Source: Gammaproteobacteria bacterium
GTDB taxonomy: Bacteria; Pseudomonadota; Gammaproteobacteria; SZUA-229
Length of the DNA: 64,000 nt
Reading direction: 5' to 3'
NCBI GenBank assembly: GCA_026195255.1
Contig: JAPHSS010000012.1
Coordinates: 37,321 to 101,320 of the forward strand
Shown here: positions 27,870 to 39,845 of the stretch, piece by piece
Position numbering within the stretch: position 1 is the first letter of the stretch
Layout of the letters: each line of letters begins with the position of its first letter
Made by a program: the position numbers and the translations under genes
The notes under the pieces: model-generated
The model's database searches: none
The model's input: the letters and a program-made list of their open reading frames with translations, nothing else
What the model was told of the DNA's origin: nothing

Positions 27870-28808
27870 TTACTTTTTCTTCTTCTTTTTGCTTTCAGGG
27901 TAAACCGCGCTTTCACCTTCAGGTCGATTTTTATAACGTTTATGTACCCAGAGGTATTGTTCCGGATTTTGCATAATTAAATGTTCTAATGTCCTGTTAA
28001 TAACCAGTGCATCATCTGCTGTGTTTCCCGTAGGAAAGTTTTCTAAAGCAGGTAATATAACCAGCTTGTAACCTTTGCCCTTAGGTTTACGTTTAATATA
28101 GTAGGGAACAACGGCAGCCCCCGTCATATCTGCAAAACGAGCGGGTGCCGTTAGGGCGGAAGCCTGTACTCCAAAAAACGGCGTAAATATCATATCTTTA
28201 CCCCTGAAATCCTGATCAGGCGCATACCATGCGGCATGGCCTTTTTTTAATCCTCTAATCATAGATATAGGTTTATGATAATCGACAATGGCTTTGTAAA
28301 GGCGGGCCCTGTGATAACGCATAAATGCATCAAATAATTTATTATGTGCTCGTTTGTACATAACCTGAAATGGCACGTAATGATTGAGAACAGGGCCGCC
28401 AATTTCCAGACAGGTAAAATGGGCTGTTAAAATTATAACGCCTTTTCCTTTTTTCTGCTGCTCAGTGATATTTTCTAAACCATCCACTTCACATAACTTA
28501 AGCAGTCTCTCATCATGCCACCAGCTTAATGCCAGTTCAAATGCGGCAATTCCCATGTTTCTGAAGCTGCTTTTGCGCATTCGAAGAATTTCTTTTTCAT
28601 CTGCATCGGGAAATGCAAAACGTAAATTTATATCAGCGATAGTGCGTCTTTGAGGCATGAAAATATAAAGCAACTTTCCTAAAGCGGCACCGCAGACTTC
28701 AATCGCAGGTAAGGGAAGTGAAACCACGGTGCGTAATATGGCGAGTGATAACCAGGTTGGCCAGTATTTGGGAGATAGATAGTTGGCTGGGTTGACGGCC
28801 TTAATCAA
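27870..28808 (-). CDS. lpxL: lipid A biosynthesis lauroyl acyltransferase
   Basis: This LpxL/HtrB-family enzyme transfers a secondary acyl chain onto Kdo2-lipid IVA. It has an N-terminal hydrophobic segment, the catalytic block LTAHFTCLEIGGP (H-x4-E/D type), YAPDQDFRGKD and FFGVQASALTAPARFADMTGAAVVP in two adjoining blocks. The C-terminus is odd: it ends in ESKKKKKK, an extra basic tail that may bind the acidic membrane surface. The gene is 34 bases upstream of waaA and probably cotranscribed. Confidence 0.93.
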   Translation of the reverse strand: MIKAVNPANYLSPKYWPTWLSLAILRTVVSLPLPAIEVCGAALGKLLYIFMPQRRTIADINLRFAFPDADEKEILRMRKSSFRNMGIAAFELALSWWHDERLLKLCEVDGLENITEQQKKGKGVIILTAHFTCLEIGGPVLNHYVPFQVMYKRAHNKLFDAFMRYHRARLYKAIVDYHKPISMIRGLKKGHAAWYAPDQDFRGKDMIFTPFFGVQASALTAPARFADMTGAAVVPYYIKRKPKGKGYKLVILPALENFPTGNTADDALVINRTLEHLIMQNPEQYLWVHKRYKNRPEGESAVYPESKKKKKK

Positions 28809-28954
28809 AATGTAATCTCTAAAGTTGTATCTATTAATTGAGATGAAAAGGCTTAACTTATTATCAGCTAACGTATTTTGCCTTTAGTTAATAAAAGGCG
28901 AATGAATAATAACAGGCTTTTCACGTGTAGCTTTTATGAGTAACTATTATTTCT

Positions 28955-28984
28955 CCGGCAAAGCTGGATTTTTGCCGGGTTTTT
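28955..28984 (+). terminator. hairpin plus T run at the tolC 3' end
   Basis: CCGGCAAA (28955-28962) pairs with TTTGCCGG (28971-28978) and is followed by GTTTTT on the plus strand. No plus-strand gene precedes it; read on the minus strand there is no U run, so it may simply protect the tolC message end. Confidence 0.45.
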
Positions 28985-30332
28985 AATTTAAAAAACTATT
29001 AATGCTCTGGCCATCACCTGTGTTAAGAATGCCAGCAGCCTGTTTTAAACGTAAAGTGTTAATTACATAATTATATCGTGCACGAGCATAATCTCGCTCA
29101 GCTCTGTAAACTTCGCGTAATGTAGATAATACATCTATAGCCGTACGAGTGCCCACTTCAAAACCCGCCTGGGTAGCTTCATGAGCCGCCTGGTTTGAAC
29201 GTAGTGCCTGTTCAAGGGCCTTTACCTGTGCAATGGTGGAGGTTACACCCAGGTAAGCATCACGGGTTTGTTGTAATGTCTGGCGTTTTGCTTTTTCTTT
29301 TAATGAACGAGATTGTTCTTTTAAAGCAACTGACTGATCGTGTTTGGCACTGGTAAGCCCACCGCTATAGATAGGTATAGTTAACTGAACAGTTATTGCA
29401 GTATCAGTAGAGTCAGATGCAAACCGACCGCCATCAGAACTACTGTAGTCATGTTGAGCTACCAGGTCGAGATATGGATAATGTTCTGACTGGTCTGCAG
29501 AAACCTGTTTTTGAGATGCCTGGTAATTGTATTGTGCGGCTTTTAGTTGCAGGTTATTTTCCAGCGCTTTGTCTGTCCATTTAGTGACATCGGCAGGTTC
29601 AGGAATTAATAAAGGAATATCCTCAATCATCGTCGCAATAGTGGTTGTATAAGTGCCTAAAATGACGGCCAGGGCTTCGAATTGTGCAGAGAGTATATTT
29701 ATAGCGTCTATTTCCTGAGCCACTGACGTGTCATAACTGGCCTGGGATTCTTTTACATCGGTAATCGCAATTAAGCCGACTTCAAATCGCTTTTTTGATT
29801 GTTCAAGTTGTTTACTGATAGCTTCTTTTTCAGCTGTTGCAAATTTTAAATTATCCTGCGCACCCAGGACATTAAAATAGGCTGTAGCAAGGCGTATAAT
29901 TAAATCTTGTCTGGCGGCTTCGACGGTGGCGAGGGCAGCTGCAATTGACATGTCAGTTTGCTGTAATTTTTTGTAAACACTGTGGTTATAAAGAGTCTGG
30001 CTTAAAGTCAGGCTATATCCATCAGATTCAAATGATGAAGTTCCATTTGGAAAAACCGAACTGTTCTCGGTTTCCTGTTCTGTATGGTTGCTAAAAGCGG
30101 AAAGATTTAACTGAGGTAGCAATGCCGCTTTACTAAGGCCGCGGCTAGCTAGTGAACTTTGATAAGCAAATTCAGCAGCCTGTAAATCCTGGTCATGTGT
30201 AATAGCCAGTTCTAGCGCCTGAGAAAAATTGAGTGTATTAGGTGTTTTGTCCTTTGCCTGTGCTTGTGAATTAATAATTAAACAAGTAGCGGTCACTATA
30301 CCAAAAAAGATTTTTTTCATATTGTGTTTCAT
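28983..30332 (-). CDS. tolC: TolC family outer membrane efflux channel
   Basis: A signal peptide (about residues 1-26, ending AQA) precedes two outer-membrane-efflux repeats. The LNFSQALELAITHDQDL start, the QTLYNH segment, the TIPIYSGGLTSAKHDQS segment and the VGTRTAIDVLSTLREVY segment are typical of TolC. The length of 449 is standard. It forms the outer-membrane exit of type I secretion and tripartite efflux systems. It lies downstream of pcm on the same strand, an order known in other gammaproteobacteria. Confidence 0.95.
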   Translation of the reverse strand: MKHNMKKIFFGIVTATCLIINSQAQAKDKTPNTLNFSQALELAITHDQDLQAAEFAYQSSLASRGLSKAALLPQLNLSAFSNHTEQETENSSVFPNGTSSFESDGYSLTLSQTLYNHSVYKKLQQTDMSIAAALATVEAARQDLIIRLATAYFNVLGAQDNLKFATAEKEAISKQLEQSKKRFEVGLIAITDVKESQASYDTSVAQEIDAINILSAQFEALAVILGTYTTTIATMIEDIPLLIPEPADVTKWTDKALENNLQLKAAQYNYQASQKQVSADQSEHYPYLDLVAQHDYSSSDGGRFASDSTDTAITVQLTIPIYSGGLTSAKHDQSVALKEQSRSLKEKAKRQTLQQTRDAYLGVTSTIAQVKALEQALRSNQAAHEATQAGFEVGTRTAIDVLSTLREVYRAERDYARARYNYVINTLRLKQAAGILNTGDGQSINSFLN

Positions 30333-30373
30333 ATTGAGTTTGTTTTTTATAGGCTTTGGATATAAGAATAGAT

Positions 30374-31033
30374 TTAAAGTTCAAATTCGGGTTTTTGTTC
30401 GCCATGTACCAGCGGTTTTAAATCGGTTTCAAAAACACTTTCATCAGACCATTCGTTATCACCGGTACGCGTAATGATATGTGCTGTCATAACGGGTGAT
30501 ACACCGTCAATTACAAACATTTTGCCGTTAATTGTTAATGCATTTTTAAAGCTCCGGGGTATTTCACTGACGGAACCTGTTAAAACAATGGCATTATACT
30601 TTTTATCCATTTCTGGTAGGTCGAGGCCATTTGCGCAACTCAGGCTAATGTTAAATACACCCTGTTCTAGCAAGGTTTGAGCTGCTTTTTTTGCCAGAGT
30701 TTCATCAATTTCAACACTATCAACATGGCTGGCCATATTTGCGAGGCAGGCAGTAAGATAACCACTGCCGGTACCAATCTCGAGGATATTATCTTCAGGT
30801 TGAATATTCAAAAGCTGTAATATGCGTCCTTCAATAATAGGGTGCATCATGTTCTGTGAATCATTCAGGGGAATTGCGGTATCCGCATAAGCAAGATTAA
30901 TATACTGGGCAGGTACATACTGATCGCGAGGGATAGTTTCTAGCGTAGTAAGCACCTTATCATCTAGCACGTCCCACGGGCGCACCTGTTGTTCAACCAT
31001 ATTATAGCGACATTGGTCCAGATGTGACTGCAT
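30374..31033 (-). CDS. pcm: protein-L-isoaspartate O-methyltransferase
   Basis: Pcm-type methyltransferases use SAM to repair isoaspartyl residues. The protein has MVEQQVRPWDVLDD, PRDQYVP, YADTAIPL and the SAM-binding ILEIGTGSGYLTACLA motif, then VDSVEIDE. The RPWDV start and the absence of the usual Pcm C-terminus match the shorter subtype found next to tolC in gammaproteobacteria, whose true substrate is less certain. It is 41 bases upstream of tolC and divergent from thiC. Confidence 0.9.
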   Translation of the reverse strand: MQSHLDQCRYNMVEQQVRPWDVLDDKVLTTLETIPRDQYVPAQYINLAYADTAIPLNDSQNMMHPIIEGRILQLLNIQPEDNILEIGTGSGYLTACLANMASHVDSVEIDETLAKKAAQTLLEQGVFNISLSCANGLDLPEMDKKYNAIVLTGSVSEIPRSFKNALTINGKMFVIDGVSPVMTAHIITRTGDNEWSDESVFETDLKPLVHGEQKPEFEL

Positions 31034-31146
31034 TTAGTTCCCCTGAAGGTATTTGCATTATTTATTTTTGACTAATTCTACCCCCTGTCAACAATCTTGG
31101 ATAGTCCTATACCTAAGCAACTTGCTCAGGTAAACTTAGCGACCAC

Positions 31147-33226
<2,080 letters not shown>

Positions 33227-33235
33227 GTAGCTGAG

Positions 33236-33257
33236 GGCACCCTTTAATCAGGGTGCC
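33236..33257 (+). terminator. hairpin after thiC
   Basis: Perfect 8-base stem GGCACCCT/AGGGTGCC with loop TTAATC directly after the thiC stop. It lacks a T run, so termination would be weak or need Rho. Confidence 0.4.
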
Positions 33258-33368
33258 TGTCAGGTTCTTCTGCCAGATTCCGGGTTATTGTTTATGTCAA
33301 AATATCAGCAAACACGCCAAAATCTGCTAGATTTATAGTTGGCTCCTCTATAAAAATAAACGATTCTG

Positions 33369-35231
33369 ATGACTGAGATAAATCTTTACCATTTATTAAA
33401 ACAGCAAATTAATGACCACCTGTCATCTGTGGATGTTTCCAGCTCACCCTGGAAAGAATTTATGATGGCTGTTGATGGCACTTATCAAAAATTTGATATA
33501 GACCAGCGCACGCTTGAACAATCATTAACGCTAAGTGCCGAAGAACTGGTGCAGGCTAATGATGAAATGAATGCTGTATTTGCGGCTATTCCTGATCAGC
33601 TATTTCATCTTGATTTTGAAGGCAGGGTAATCAGTTATAAGTTAGGTCAAAGTAGTTATCACTATTTGAAAAGTGAAAAACTTATCAATCAACACATTAA
33701 AGACATTCTGGATATTGAGGTTGTTGAAAAGTTTGAAGTTTCAATTAAGCAGGTCCTTGAACAACTCTCAGCAAAAAATTTCGAGTTTGTAATATATCAC
33801 GATAGAAAAATATATTATTACGAAGTACGAATGATGCCTGTTAAGTCGCAGGAAGTAATAGCACTTATTCGTGATGTAACAGAACGCAAGGTGGCAGAAG
33901 AGCAGATCGCCTTTTTAGCCTATCATGATAGCCTCACAGCATTACCCAATAGTCGTCTGTTTAAAGATCGCCTTGAACATGCTATTTCACAGGCAGAACG
34001 CAATAATAAAATATTGGCCATTATGTTTTTAGACCTCGACAGGTTTAAATTAATTAATGACACAATGGGGCATTCTGCAGGCGATGAATTATTAAAAATA
34101 ACATCAGAACGATTAATTGAAGCAGTAAGAAAAACGGATTCTGTTGCTATCAATGCAAATGGTAATGCATCTTCAATTGCACGATTCGGTGGAGATGAAT
34201 TTACCATATTGCTGGATGATGTTGAAAATATGCAGGCAATTATTCGCATAGCAGAACGTATTGTAGAAAACGTGAGCCAGCCGCTCATGTTAGAAAGGCA
34301 GGAAGTTCATATTTCTACCAGCATAGGTATCGCTATTTATCCCGATGATGGAAAAGAAGCAGACGTGATTTTAAAACATGCTGACTCTGCTATGTATCAT
34401 GCAAAAGCTCAGGGTAGAAATAATTTTCAGTTCTTCACAGAAGAGATGAATAAATCCTCTATTGAGCTGTTATCACTGGAAAACAATTTACATAAAGCAT
34501 TAGTTCAAAACGAACTGTGTTTATATTATCAGCCACAGGTAAGTGTGATTACCGGGCAGCTAGTCGGTATGGAGGCCTTAATTCGCTGGCAACATCCGGA
34601 GAGAGGGTTTGTTTCGCCGGGAGTTTTTATTCCATTAGCCGAAGAAACAGGCATGATAATGCAAATTGGTGAATGGGTTTTTCGCGAGGCCTGCACACAG
34701 GGTGTAAGCTGGTTAAATGCTGGTTACAAGTTAGAAAAAATCTCTGTTAATCTTTCTGCACGGCAGCTTAAAGATGAAGGTTTGCCGGTTTTAATTGCCT
34801 TGATTTTAGAAGAAACCGGCATGCCTGCTGATAAGTTGTGTATTGAATTAACTGAAACCGCTTTAATACTCGAGCCAGATGTTGCGCTTGCTCGTTTGAA
34901 AAAAATAAAAGAGTTAGGTGTGTCGTTATCATTAGATGACTTTGGTACAGGATACTCGTCTTTAAGTTATTTAAAACGATTCCCTATTGATACGCTAAAA
35001 ATTGACCAGGCATTTATTCGAGATGTAAAAGTAGATCATGAAGACGCGGCGTTAGTGAAAGCAATTATCGCGATGGCGCATGGTTTAGGTATGGAGGTGA
35101 TAGCCGAAGGTGTTGAAATTCAGGAGCAGCTTGAATTTTTAGGAGCCAATGCCTGTGACACGATTCAGGGGTATTTGTTTAGTCGGCCTTTGCCGGCAAA
35201 AGAGATGAGTGCTCATATGGTTAAAAGATAG
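33369..35231 (+). CDS. PAS-GGDEF-EAL cyclic-di-GMP enzyme
   Basis: This soluble protein (620 aa) has no membrane helices. An N-terminal region (1-75) is helical. A PAS domain follows (about 76-175, VFAAIPDQLFHLDFEG to ALIRDVTERK), then a GGDEF domain with an intact RFGGDEF active site (about 272-278), then an EAL domain with EALIRW (about 404) and the DDFGTGYSSLSYL and KIDQAFI catalytic motifs. Both active sites look complete, so it could make or break cyclic-di-GMP. The inhibitory RxxD site is not obvious. It is a single gene behind thiC. Confidence 0.95.
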   Translation: MTEINLYHLLKQQINDHLSSVDVSSSPWKEFMMAVDGTYQKFDIDQRTLEQSLTLSAEELVQANDEMNAVFAAIPDQLFHLDFEGRVISYKLGQSSYHYLKSEKLINQHIKDILDIEVVEKFEVSIKQVLEQLSAKNFEFVIYHDRKIYYYEVRMMPVKSQEVIALIRDVTERKVAEEQIAFLAYHDSLTALPNSRLFKDRLEHAISQAERNNKILAIMFLDLDRFKLINDTMGHSAGDELLKITSERLIEAVRKTDSVAINANGNASSIARFGGDEFTILLDDVENMQAIIRIAERIVENVSQPLMLERQEVHISTSIGIAIYPDDGKEADVILKHADSAMYHAKAQGRNNFQFFTEEMNKSSIELLSLENNLHKALVQNELCLYYQPQVSVITGQLVGMEALIRWQHPERGFVSPGVFIPLAEETGMIMQIGEWVFREACTQGVSWLNAGYKLEKISVNLSARQLKDEGLPVLIALILEETGMPADKLCIELTETALILEPDVALARLKKIKELGVSLSLDDFGTGYSSLSYLKRFPIDTLKIDQAFIRDVKVDHEDAALVKAIIAMAHGLGMEVIAEGVEIQEQLEFLGANACDTIQGYLFSRPLPAKEMSAHMVKR

Positions 35232-35317
35232 CTGTAAGTTCACTGGAGTTTTTTCTAGTATTGGCTATGTGAAATAGAAGCTGCTAAGGCATACCCGCTC
35301 TCTTATTTTTATAATGT

Positions 35318-35905
35318 TTAAGTTAAAACCAGTACAGGTTTTTTGCCTGCAGCAATACGAGTTGTTGCTACTGCGGCATATTCAATTTTTAATCGACTAT
35401 AAACATCGTCCAGTGACATGCTTAATATTTTACTGGTAATTGCTCGAATAACCCCTGCGTGAGCAACAAGCAAAACATGTTGCCCCTGGTACTGCTCTGC
35501 AACCTCTTCATAAATGGCCCATACGCGATTAGCAAAATCATCGAGGGGTTCGGCTCCTTCAGGTCGATTATTAACCGGATCGAGTAAAAAGTTTTCCAGC
35601 GCATCACCTTCATTGTTTTGTATATCTTCAGGTGTGCGACCCTCCCAGCTGCCAAAGCCAATTTCTTTCAAATTATCAACTACTGAATAGTTGATATTCA
35701 TGGTGTCAGCCAGAGCTTCGCTAAATTTCAAACATCGTGACAGTGGAGAGCTGATAATATGCTGCCATTGAGGTTTTTCAGGAACCGCATCCCACATTTG
35801 CTGCCAGCCCACTTTGCTTAAAGGGTCGTCAATACTAAAACCACGGTAGCGGCGACCGCCTTCCGGTTCACCGTGTCGAATAATATCTATGCGTGTTTCA
35901 TTCAT
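35318..35905 (-). CDS. histidine phosphatase family protein (CobC/phosphoglycerate mutase-like)
   Basis: A two-His-branch phosphatase: the RHGEP motif (catalytic His) is near the N-terminus, with a second His in VLLVAHAGVIRA and the GFGSWEGRTPEDI segment shared with alpha-ribazole phosphatases (CobC). The open frame goes up to 35950, but ATG 35905 overlaps the ampE stop by four bases and gives the usual MNETRIDIIRHGEP start. The substrate is not certain: CobC would fit cobalamin use by MetH, but no other cob genes are nearby. Confidence 0.85.
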   Translation of the reverse strand: MNETRIDIIRHGEPEGGRRYRGFSIDDPLSKVGWQQMWDAVPEKPQWQHIISSPLSRCLKFSEALADTMNINYSVVDNLKEIGFGSWEGRTPEDIQNNEGDALENFLLDPVNNRPEGAEPLDDFANRVWAIYEEVAEQYQGQHVLLVAHAGVIRAITSKILSMSLDDVYSRLKIEYAAVATTRIAAGKKPVLVLT

Positions 35906-36750
35906 GACATCCAGCCTATTAACGTTAATATGGCAATGAAAGCCAGCCATACCACCAGTGTTCTTAATACCAGCGCGCGAGCCGAACGGATACAGGCTGT
36001 TTCTTCGCCGGGTTCACAATCTTTCAGCGCCCCCTGTCCAGCAGTAATCAGGGTGTGGTAATTACAATCGTATAAATCTTCCTGTTTGTTTTTGCCATAA
36101 AACTCCTGTTTAGCTCCCTCATAGTTACCTGTGAGAGCGTAGCCCATTGCAACCAGGTGCGCTGGCATCCAGGCAAGTACTGCCTGAAACTGACGCGCAG
36201 CATTTGCTAAAGTCGCACTACGGGTTGAGCGCATGGTGTGTGATGTTAAACGATAAAGTAGTGCGCCAAATGGACCGAGCAATACAAACCAGAATATAAC
36301 AGCAAAGAAACGATCATTAGATTCGTGCAGTATAGATCGCATAACTTCTACGACCTGTTGGTCCGGGTCAGTTGGCGGCTCTTTTTGCATTATCGCGCCG
36401 GCTTCTGCATTAGCTGCGTCTTCATTACCGTTTTCTTTTGCTTCAAGGTACCGGTTTACCTGTCTGTTAAGGTCTTTGGGGCCGAGACAGAAAGCAAATA
36501 TGACGAGGCCAAATAACAGGTCTATCAGACCTAATAATCGGCCTGCAAACCAGATCTGTAACAACATAGTTGTTAGCATTATAGGTAACAGTAAAATTAA
36601 AATTGACGACTTTTGTTGCGAGACTAACCCGGGAAGTGTTTTTAATATCCAGCGGCTGTAATTATCAAACCAGTCAAAATTACGATAATTTTCCAGTATG
36701 TCGCTAACACGTTCGAAAATAATCCCAAATAAAATACATATAAGTGCCAT
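35902..36750 (-). CDS. ampE: AmpE-like inner membrane protein
   Basis: This 282-residue polytopic membrane protein belongs to the AmpE/CobD-like family. It shows the family segments NYRNFDWFDNYSRWI near the N-terminus, FCLGPKDLNRQVNRYLEA, the periplasm-facing RFFAVIFWFVLLGPFGALLYRL and QAVLAWMPAHLVAMGYALTG. AmpE has been linked to beta-lactamase regulation and to cell-wall signalling, but its exact role is unknown. It lies 15 bases downstream of ampD, the usual pairing. Confidence 0.88.
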   Translation of the reverse strand: MALICILFGIIFERVSDILENYRNFDWFDNYSRWILKTLPGLVSQQKSSILILLLPIMLTTMLLQIWFAGRLLGLIDLLFGLVIFAFCLGPKDLNRQVNRYLEAKENGNEDAANAEAGAIMQKEPPTDPDQQVVEVMRSILHESNDRFFAVIFWFVLLGPFGALLYRLTSHTMRSTRSATLANAARQFQAVLAWMPAHLVAMGYALTGNYEGAKQEFYGKNKQEDLYDCNYHTLITAGQGALKDCEPGEETACIRSARALVLRTLVVWLAFIAILTLIGWMS

Positions 36751-36765
36751 GTTCAGGGTTTTACC

Positions 36766-37326
36766 TTAGTCAGTTTGTCGGGTTATGAGTTTTTGTAAGT
36801 AATCCCAGTTAAATGCAGGTCCCGGGTCTGTTTTACGTCCGGGAGCAATATCACAGTGGCCGGTTATAGCATTTTTATCGATGTCAGGGTAGCTTTGCCT
36901 TAATTCTTCAAACAAATTTGCCAGTTTTTCGTACTGAACTGGCTCATAAGGGATGTCATCTGTGCCCTCTAACTCAATTCCAATGCTAAAGTCATTACAG
37001 CCTTCTATGCCGCAATAACTGGAAGCCCCGGCGTGCCAGGCGCGCTTATGAAAGGGAACGTATTGAATAATCTCCCCGTCACGACGTATTAACAGGTGAG
37101 ACGATACTTTGAGCTGATAGATGTCAGCAAAATAAGGATGCTCAGCTTTATTTAGCTGGTTTGTAAATAACTGAGAGATATACGGGCCACCAAACTCACC
37201 AGGTGGCAGGCTAATATTATGTACAACAATCAGCCTGATACTTTCATTTTCCGGGCGATCATCATTATTCTCAGATGATATTTGAATTGCATCAGACAGT
37301 AACCCTGATTTATTGTTTATTTTCAT
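36766..37326 (-). CDS. ampD: 1,6-anhydro-N-acetylmuramyl-L-alanine amidase
   Basis: AmpD cleaves the peptide from anhydro-muropeptides in the cytoplasm during cell-wall recycling. The zinc ligands are visible: His36 in VVHNISLPPGEFGG and His157 and Asp167 in GHCDIAPGRKTDPG, with RAWHAGASSYCG in between. The 186-residue length is standard. It is the first gene of ampD-ampE-histidine phosphatase. Together with amgK and murU, 5 kb away, it indicates MurNAc recycling. Confidence 0.95.
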   Translation of the reverse strand: MKINNKSGLLSDAIQISSENNDDRPENESIRLIVVHNISLPPGEFGGPYISQLFTNQLNKAEHPYFADIYQLKVSSHLLIRRDGEIIQYVPFHKRAWHAGASSYCGIEGCNDFSIGIELEGTDDIPYEPVQYEKLANLFEELRQSYPDIDKNAITGHCDIAPGRKTDPGPAFNWDYLQKLITRQTD

Positions 37327-37538
37327 ATACTTAAAGTCTAACAGTTGAATTTATATTTGGCCATAAAATAAATATTTCACTATGGGTATATCTCTTTTCG
37401 CTCGATTCTATAAACTATACATTTGATCAGCATCGAAAGTTAATGGCAGCCTGTTTAATGCTATTTACAGTCGATGTGGGCTTATTATTTAAGCCGCTGA
37501 TCAGCTTTACTCAACCCCTGGCTTAAGTATTAATTTAT

Positions 37539-39590
37539 ATGTCCAATCACCCAGTTAACTCCAGTTTTAACGCCGATGCTCATCCTTTAGCGGGTTTAAA
37601 TACACAGCAACGAGCTGCGGCAGAATATATCTCAGGCCCAATGTTGGTATTAGCTGGAGCCGGCAGCGGAAAAACCCGGGTAATTACTCAAAAAATTGCC
37701 TATTTAATTCGCGATTGCGGTATTAAACCAATTCATATTGCGGCGGTAACCTTTACTAATAAAGCCGCCAGAGAAATGAAAGCGCGGGTAAAAGGTCTGT
37801 TAGGTAAAGGCGAGACCCGGGGATTAATCGTATCTACATTCCATAATCTTGGCCTGAGAATACTGGGTATTGAATATAAACATCTGGGTTATAAATCTGG
37901 TTTTAGTGTATTTGATGCAACCGATACCCTGGTATTGATTAAAGGTTTATATGCGTCGGAATCATTAAGTAATGTGGATGATGCAGAAGATGCCAGGTGG
38001 GCCATATCTCGCTGGAAAAATGATTTTATTTCTCCGGAGCAGGCAATTTCCAGTGCAGAAAATGACCTGGAAATAAAACACGCTATGTTGTATGCGCGTT
38101 ATCAACGTCAGTTAAAAGCATACAACGCATTTGATTTTGATGACCTGATATTACAACCGGTTGTGTTATTTCAGAAAAATCCGGCTGTACTCGAGAAATG
38201 GCAACATCGAATACATTATTTACTGGTGGATGAATACCAGGATACCAATGCCAGCCAGTATCAATTAGTAAAATTACTGCTCAGTAACCATGGCCGCTTA
38301 ACGGCCGTTGGCGATGATGATCAGTCTGTTTACTCATGGCGTGGTGCACGCCCTGAAAACCTGGCATTGCTGAATGAAGATTACCCCAATTTAAAATTGA
38401 TAAAACTTGAGCAAAATTATCGCTCAACATCTCGAATTTTAAAATGCGCTAACCATTTAATTAAAAACAACCCACATACCTTTGAAAAACAACTTTGGTC
38501 AGACTTAGGTCTGGGCAGCAATATTCGTATCATAGAATGTCCCGGTGCAGATGGTGAAGCTGAGCGTGTAACGGTTGAGTTAAATACACATAAGTTTCAA
38601 AAACGCACAAAATTTGGAGACTATGCCATTTTATATCGTGGCAATCATCAATCACGTATTTTTGAAAAATATCTGCGTGAAATGCAAATACCTTATGTCG
38701 TCAGCGGCGGTACGTCATTTTTTGAACGAGCAGAAATAAAAGACATAATGGGGTATCTGCGATTGTTAGCCAATCAGGATGATGATACGGCTTTTTTACG
38801 CATTATAAATACACCTCGCAGAGAGATTGGTGGCAGTACACTGGAAAAACTCGGTGAGTATGCCAATGCACGAAATGTCAGTTTATTTGAAGCCTGTTTT
38901 GAAATGGGGTTATCAACTATTTTAAATGAACGAGCAGTAACAAAATTGCAGAACTTCACTAACTGGATAAACTTATTAAGTGATAATGCGCAGCGCGGTA
39001 ACCCGATTGAAGTCGTTAAAGATATGATAAAAGATATCGGTTATCAAAACTGGCTCGAAGAACAGAGCAGCGATGTGAAAATTGCAGAAAAACGCATGGA
39101 AAATGTTTATGAATTAACCGACTGGTTAGCTCGTTTATATAAAGATGAAAAAGGAAAAAATCTGGGTGAGCTTGTTGCACACATGAGTTTAATGGATATT
39201 CTTGAGCGTAATAAAGAAGAAGCAAAAGAAGACATGGTTAGTTTGATGACCTTACATGCGGCCAAAGGACTGGAATTTCCCTATGTCTTTATGGTGGGTG
39301 TAGAAGAAGAATGTTTGCCTCACCGAACCAGCATAATGGAAGAAAACCTGGATGAAGAACGCCGCCTGGCTTATGTGGGCATTACTCGAGCACAGAAAGA
39401 GTTAACCATTACCTACGCGAAACATCGTCGACGTTATGGTGAAGATATTGAATGTGAGCCGAGCCGTTTTTTAAGTGAATTGCCTGAAGAAGAAATAGAG
39501 TGGGAAGGCGGTGGCCGTAAGGTTGATGAAGTTGTAGCAAAAGAACGCGGTCGAAGTCACCTGGCAGCTTTAAAAGATATGTTAGCGTAA
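37539..39590 (+). CDS. rep: ATP-dependent DNA helicase Rep
   Basis: Rep is a superfamily 1 3'-5' helicase that helps replication forks pass bound proteins. The product (683 aa) has the Q motif GLNTQQRAAAE, Walker A LAGAGSGKTRVI (about residues 40-48), VTFTNKAAREM, DEYQDTNASQY, GDDDQSVYSWRGA, QNYRSTSRIL and VSLMTLHAAKGLEFPYVF. The C-terminal end matches Rep rather than UvrD. It is a single gene. Confidence 0.96.
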   Translation: MSNHPVNSSFNADAHPLAGLNTQQRAAAEYISGPMLVLAGAGSGKTRVITQKIAYLIRDCGIKPIHIAAVTFTNKAAREMKARVKGLLGKGETRGLIVSTFHNLGLRILGIEYKHLGYKSGFSVFDATDTLVLIKGLYASESLSNVDDAEDARWAISRWKNDFISPEQAISSAENDLEIKHAMLYARYQRQLKAYNAFDFDDLILQPVVLFQKNPAVLEKWQHRIHYLLVDEYQDTNASQYQLVKLLLSNHGRLTAVGDDDQSVYSWRGARPENLALLNEDYPNLKLIKLEQNYRSTSRILKCANHLIKNNPHTFEKQLWSDLGLGSNIRIIECPGADGEAERVTVELNTHKFQKRTKFGDYAILYRGNHQSRIFEKYLREMQIPYVVSGGTSFFERAEIKDIMGYLRLLANQDDDTAFLRIINTPRREIGGSTLEKLGEYANARNVSLFEACFEMGLSTILNERAVTKLQNFTNWINLLSDNAQRGNPIEVVKDMIKDIGYQNWLEEQSSDVKIAEKRMENVYELTDWLARLYKDEKGKNLGELVAHMSLMDILERNKEEAKEDMVSLMTLHAAKGLEFPYVFMVGVEEECLPHRTSIMEENLDEERRLAYVGITRAQKELTITYAKHRRRYGEDIECEPSRFLSELPEEEIEWEGGGRKVDEVVAKERGRSHLAALKDMLA

Positions 39591-39845
39591 GTAATAAATC
39601 AGGTGGTGATGTATTTATTTTCAAACCAGGTATCAATGGAAAAACTGAGAAATAAAAAGGCAATCACAAAGGGGGATAATTTTTTACAGTCAGCCCAGCT
39701 CGGATAAAAGACAGAGTAAAACCAGAGCGTCCGTTATCCTGATAGTGTGATCAACGAGTCCGACACCTGATTCACTTTGATCCACCCTGGCCTTGTTTAA
39801 TATTGAACATTTAATGCGCCAACGTATACAAGGAGGCCTCACTAC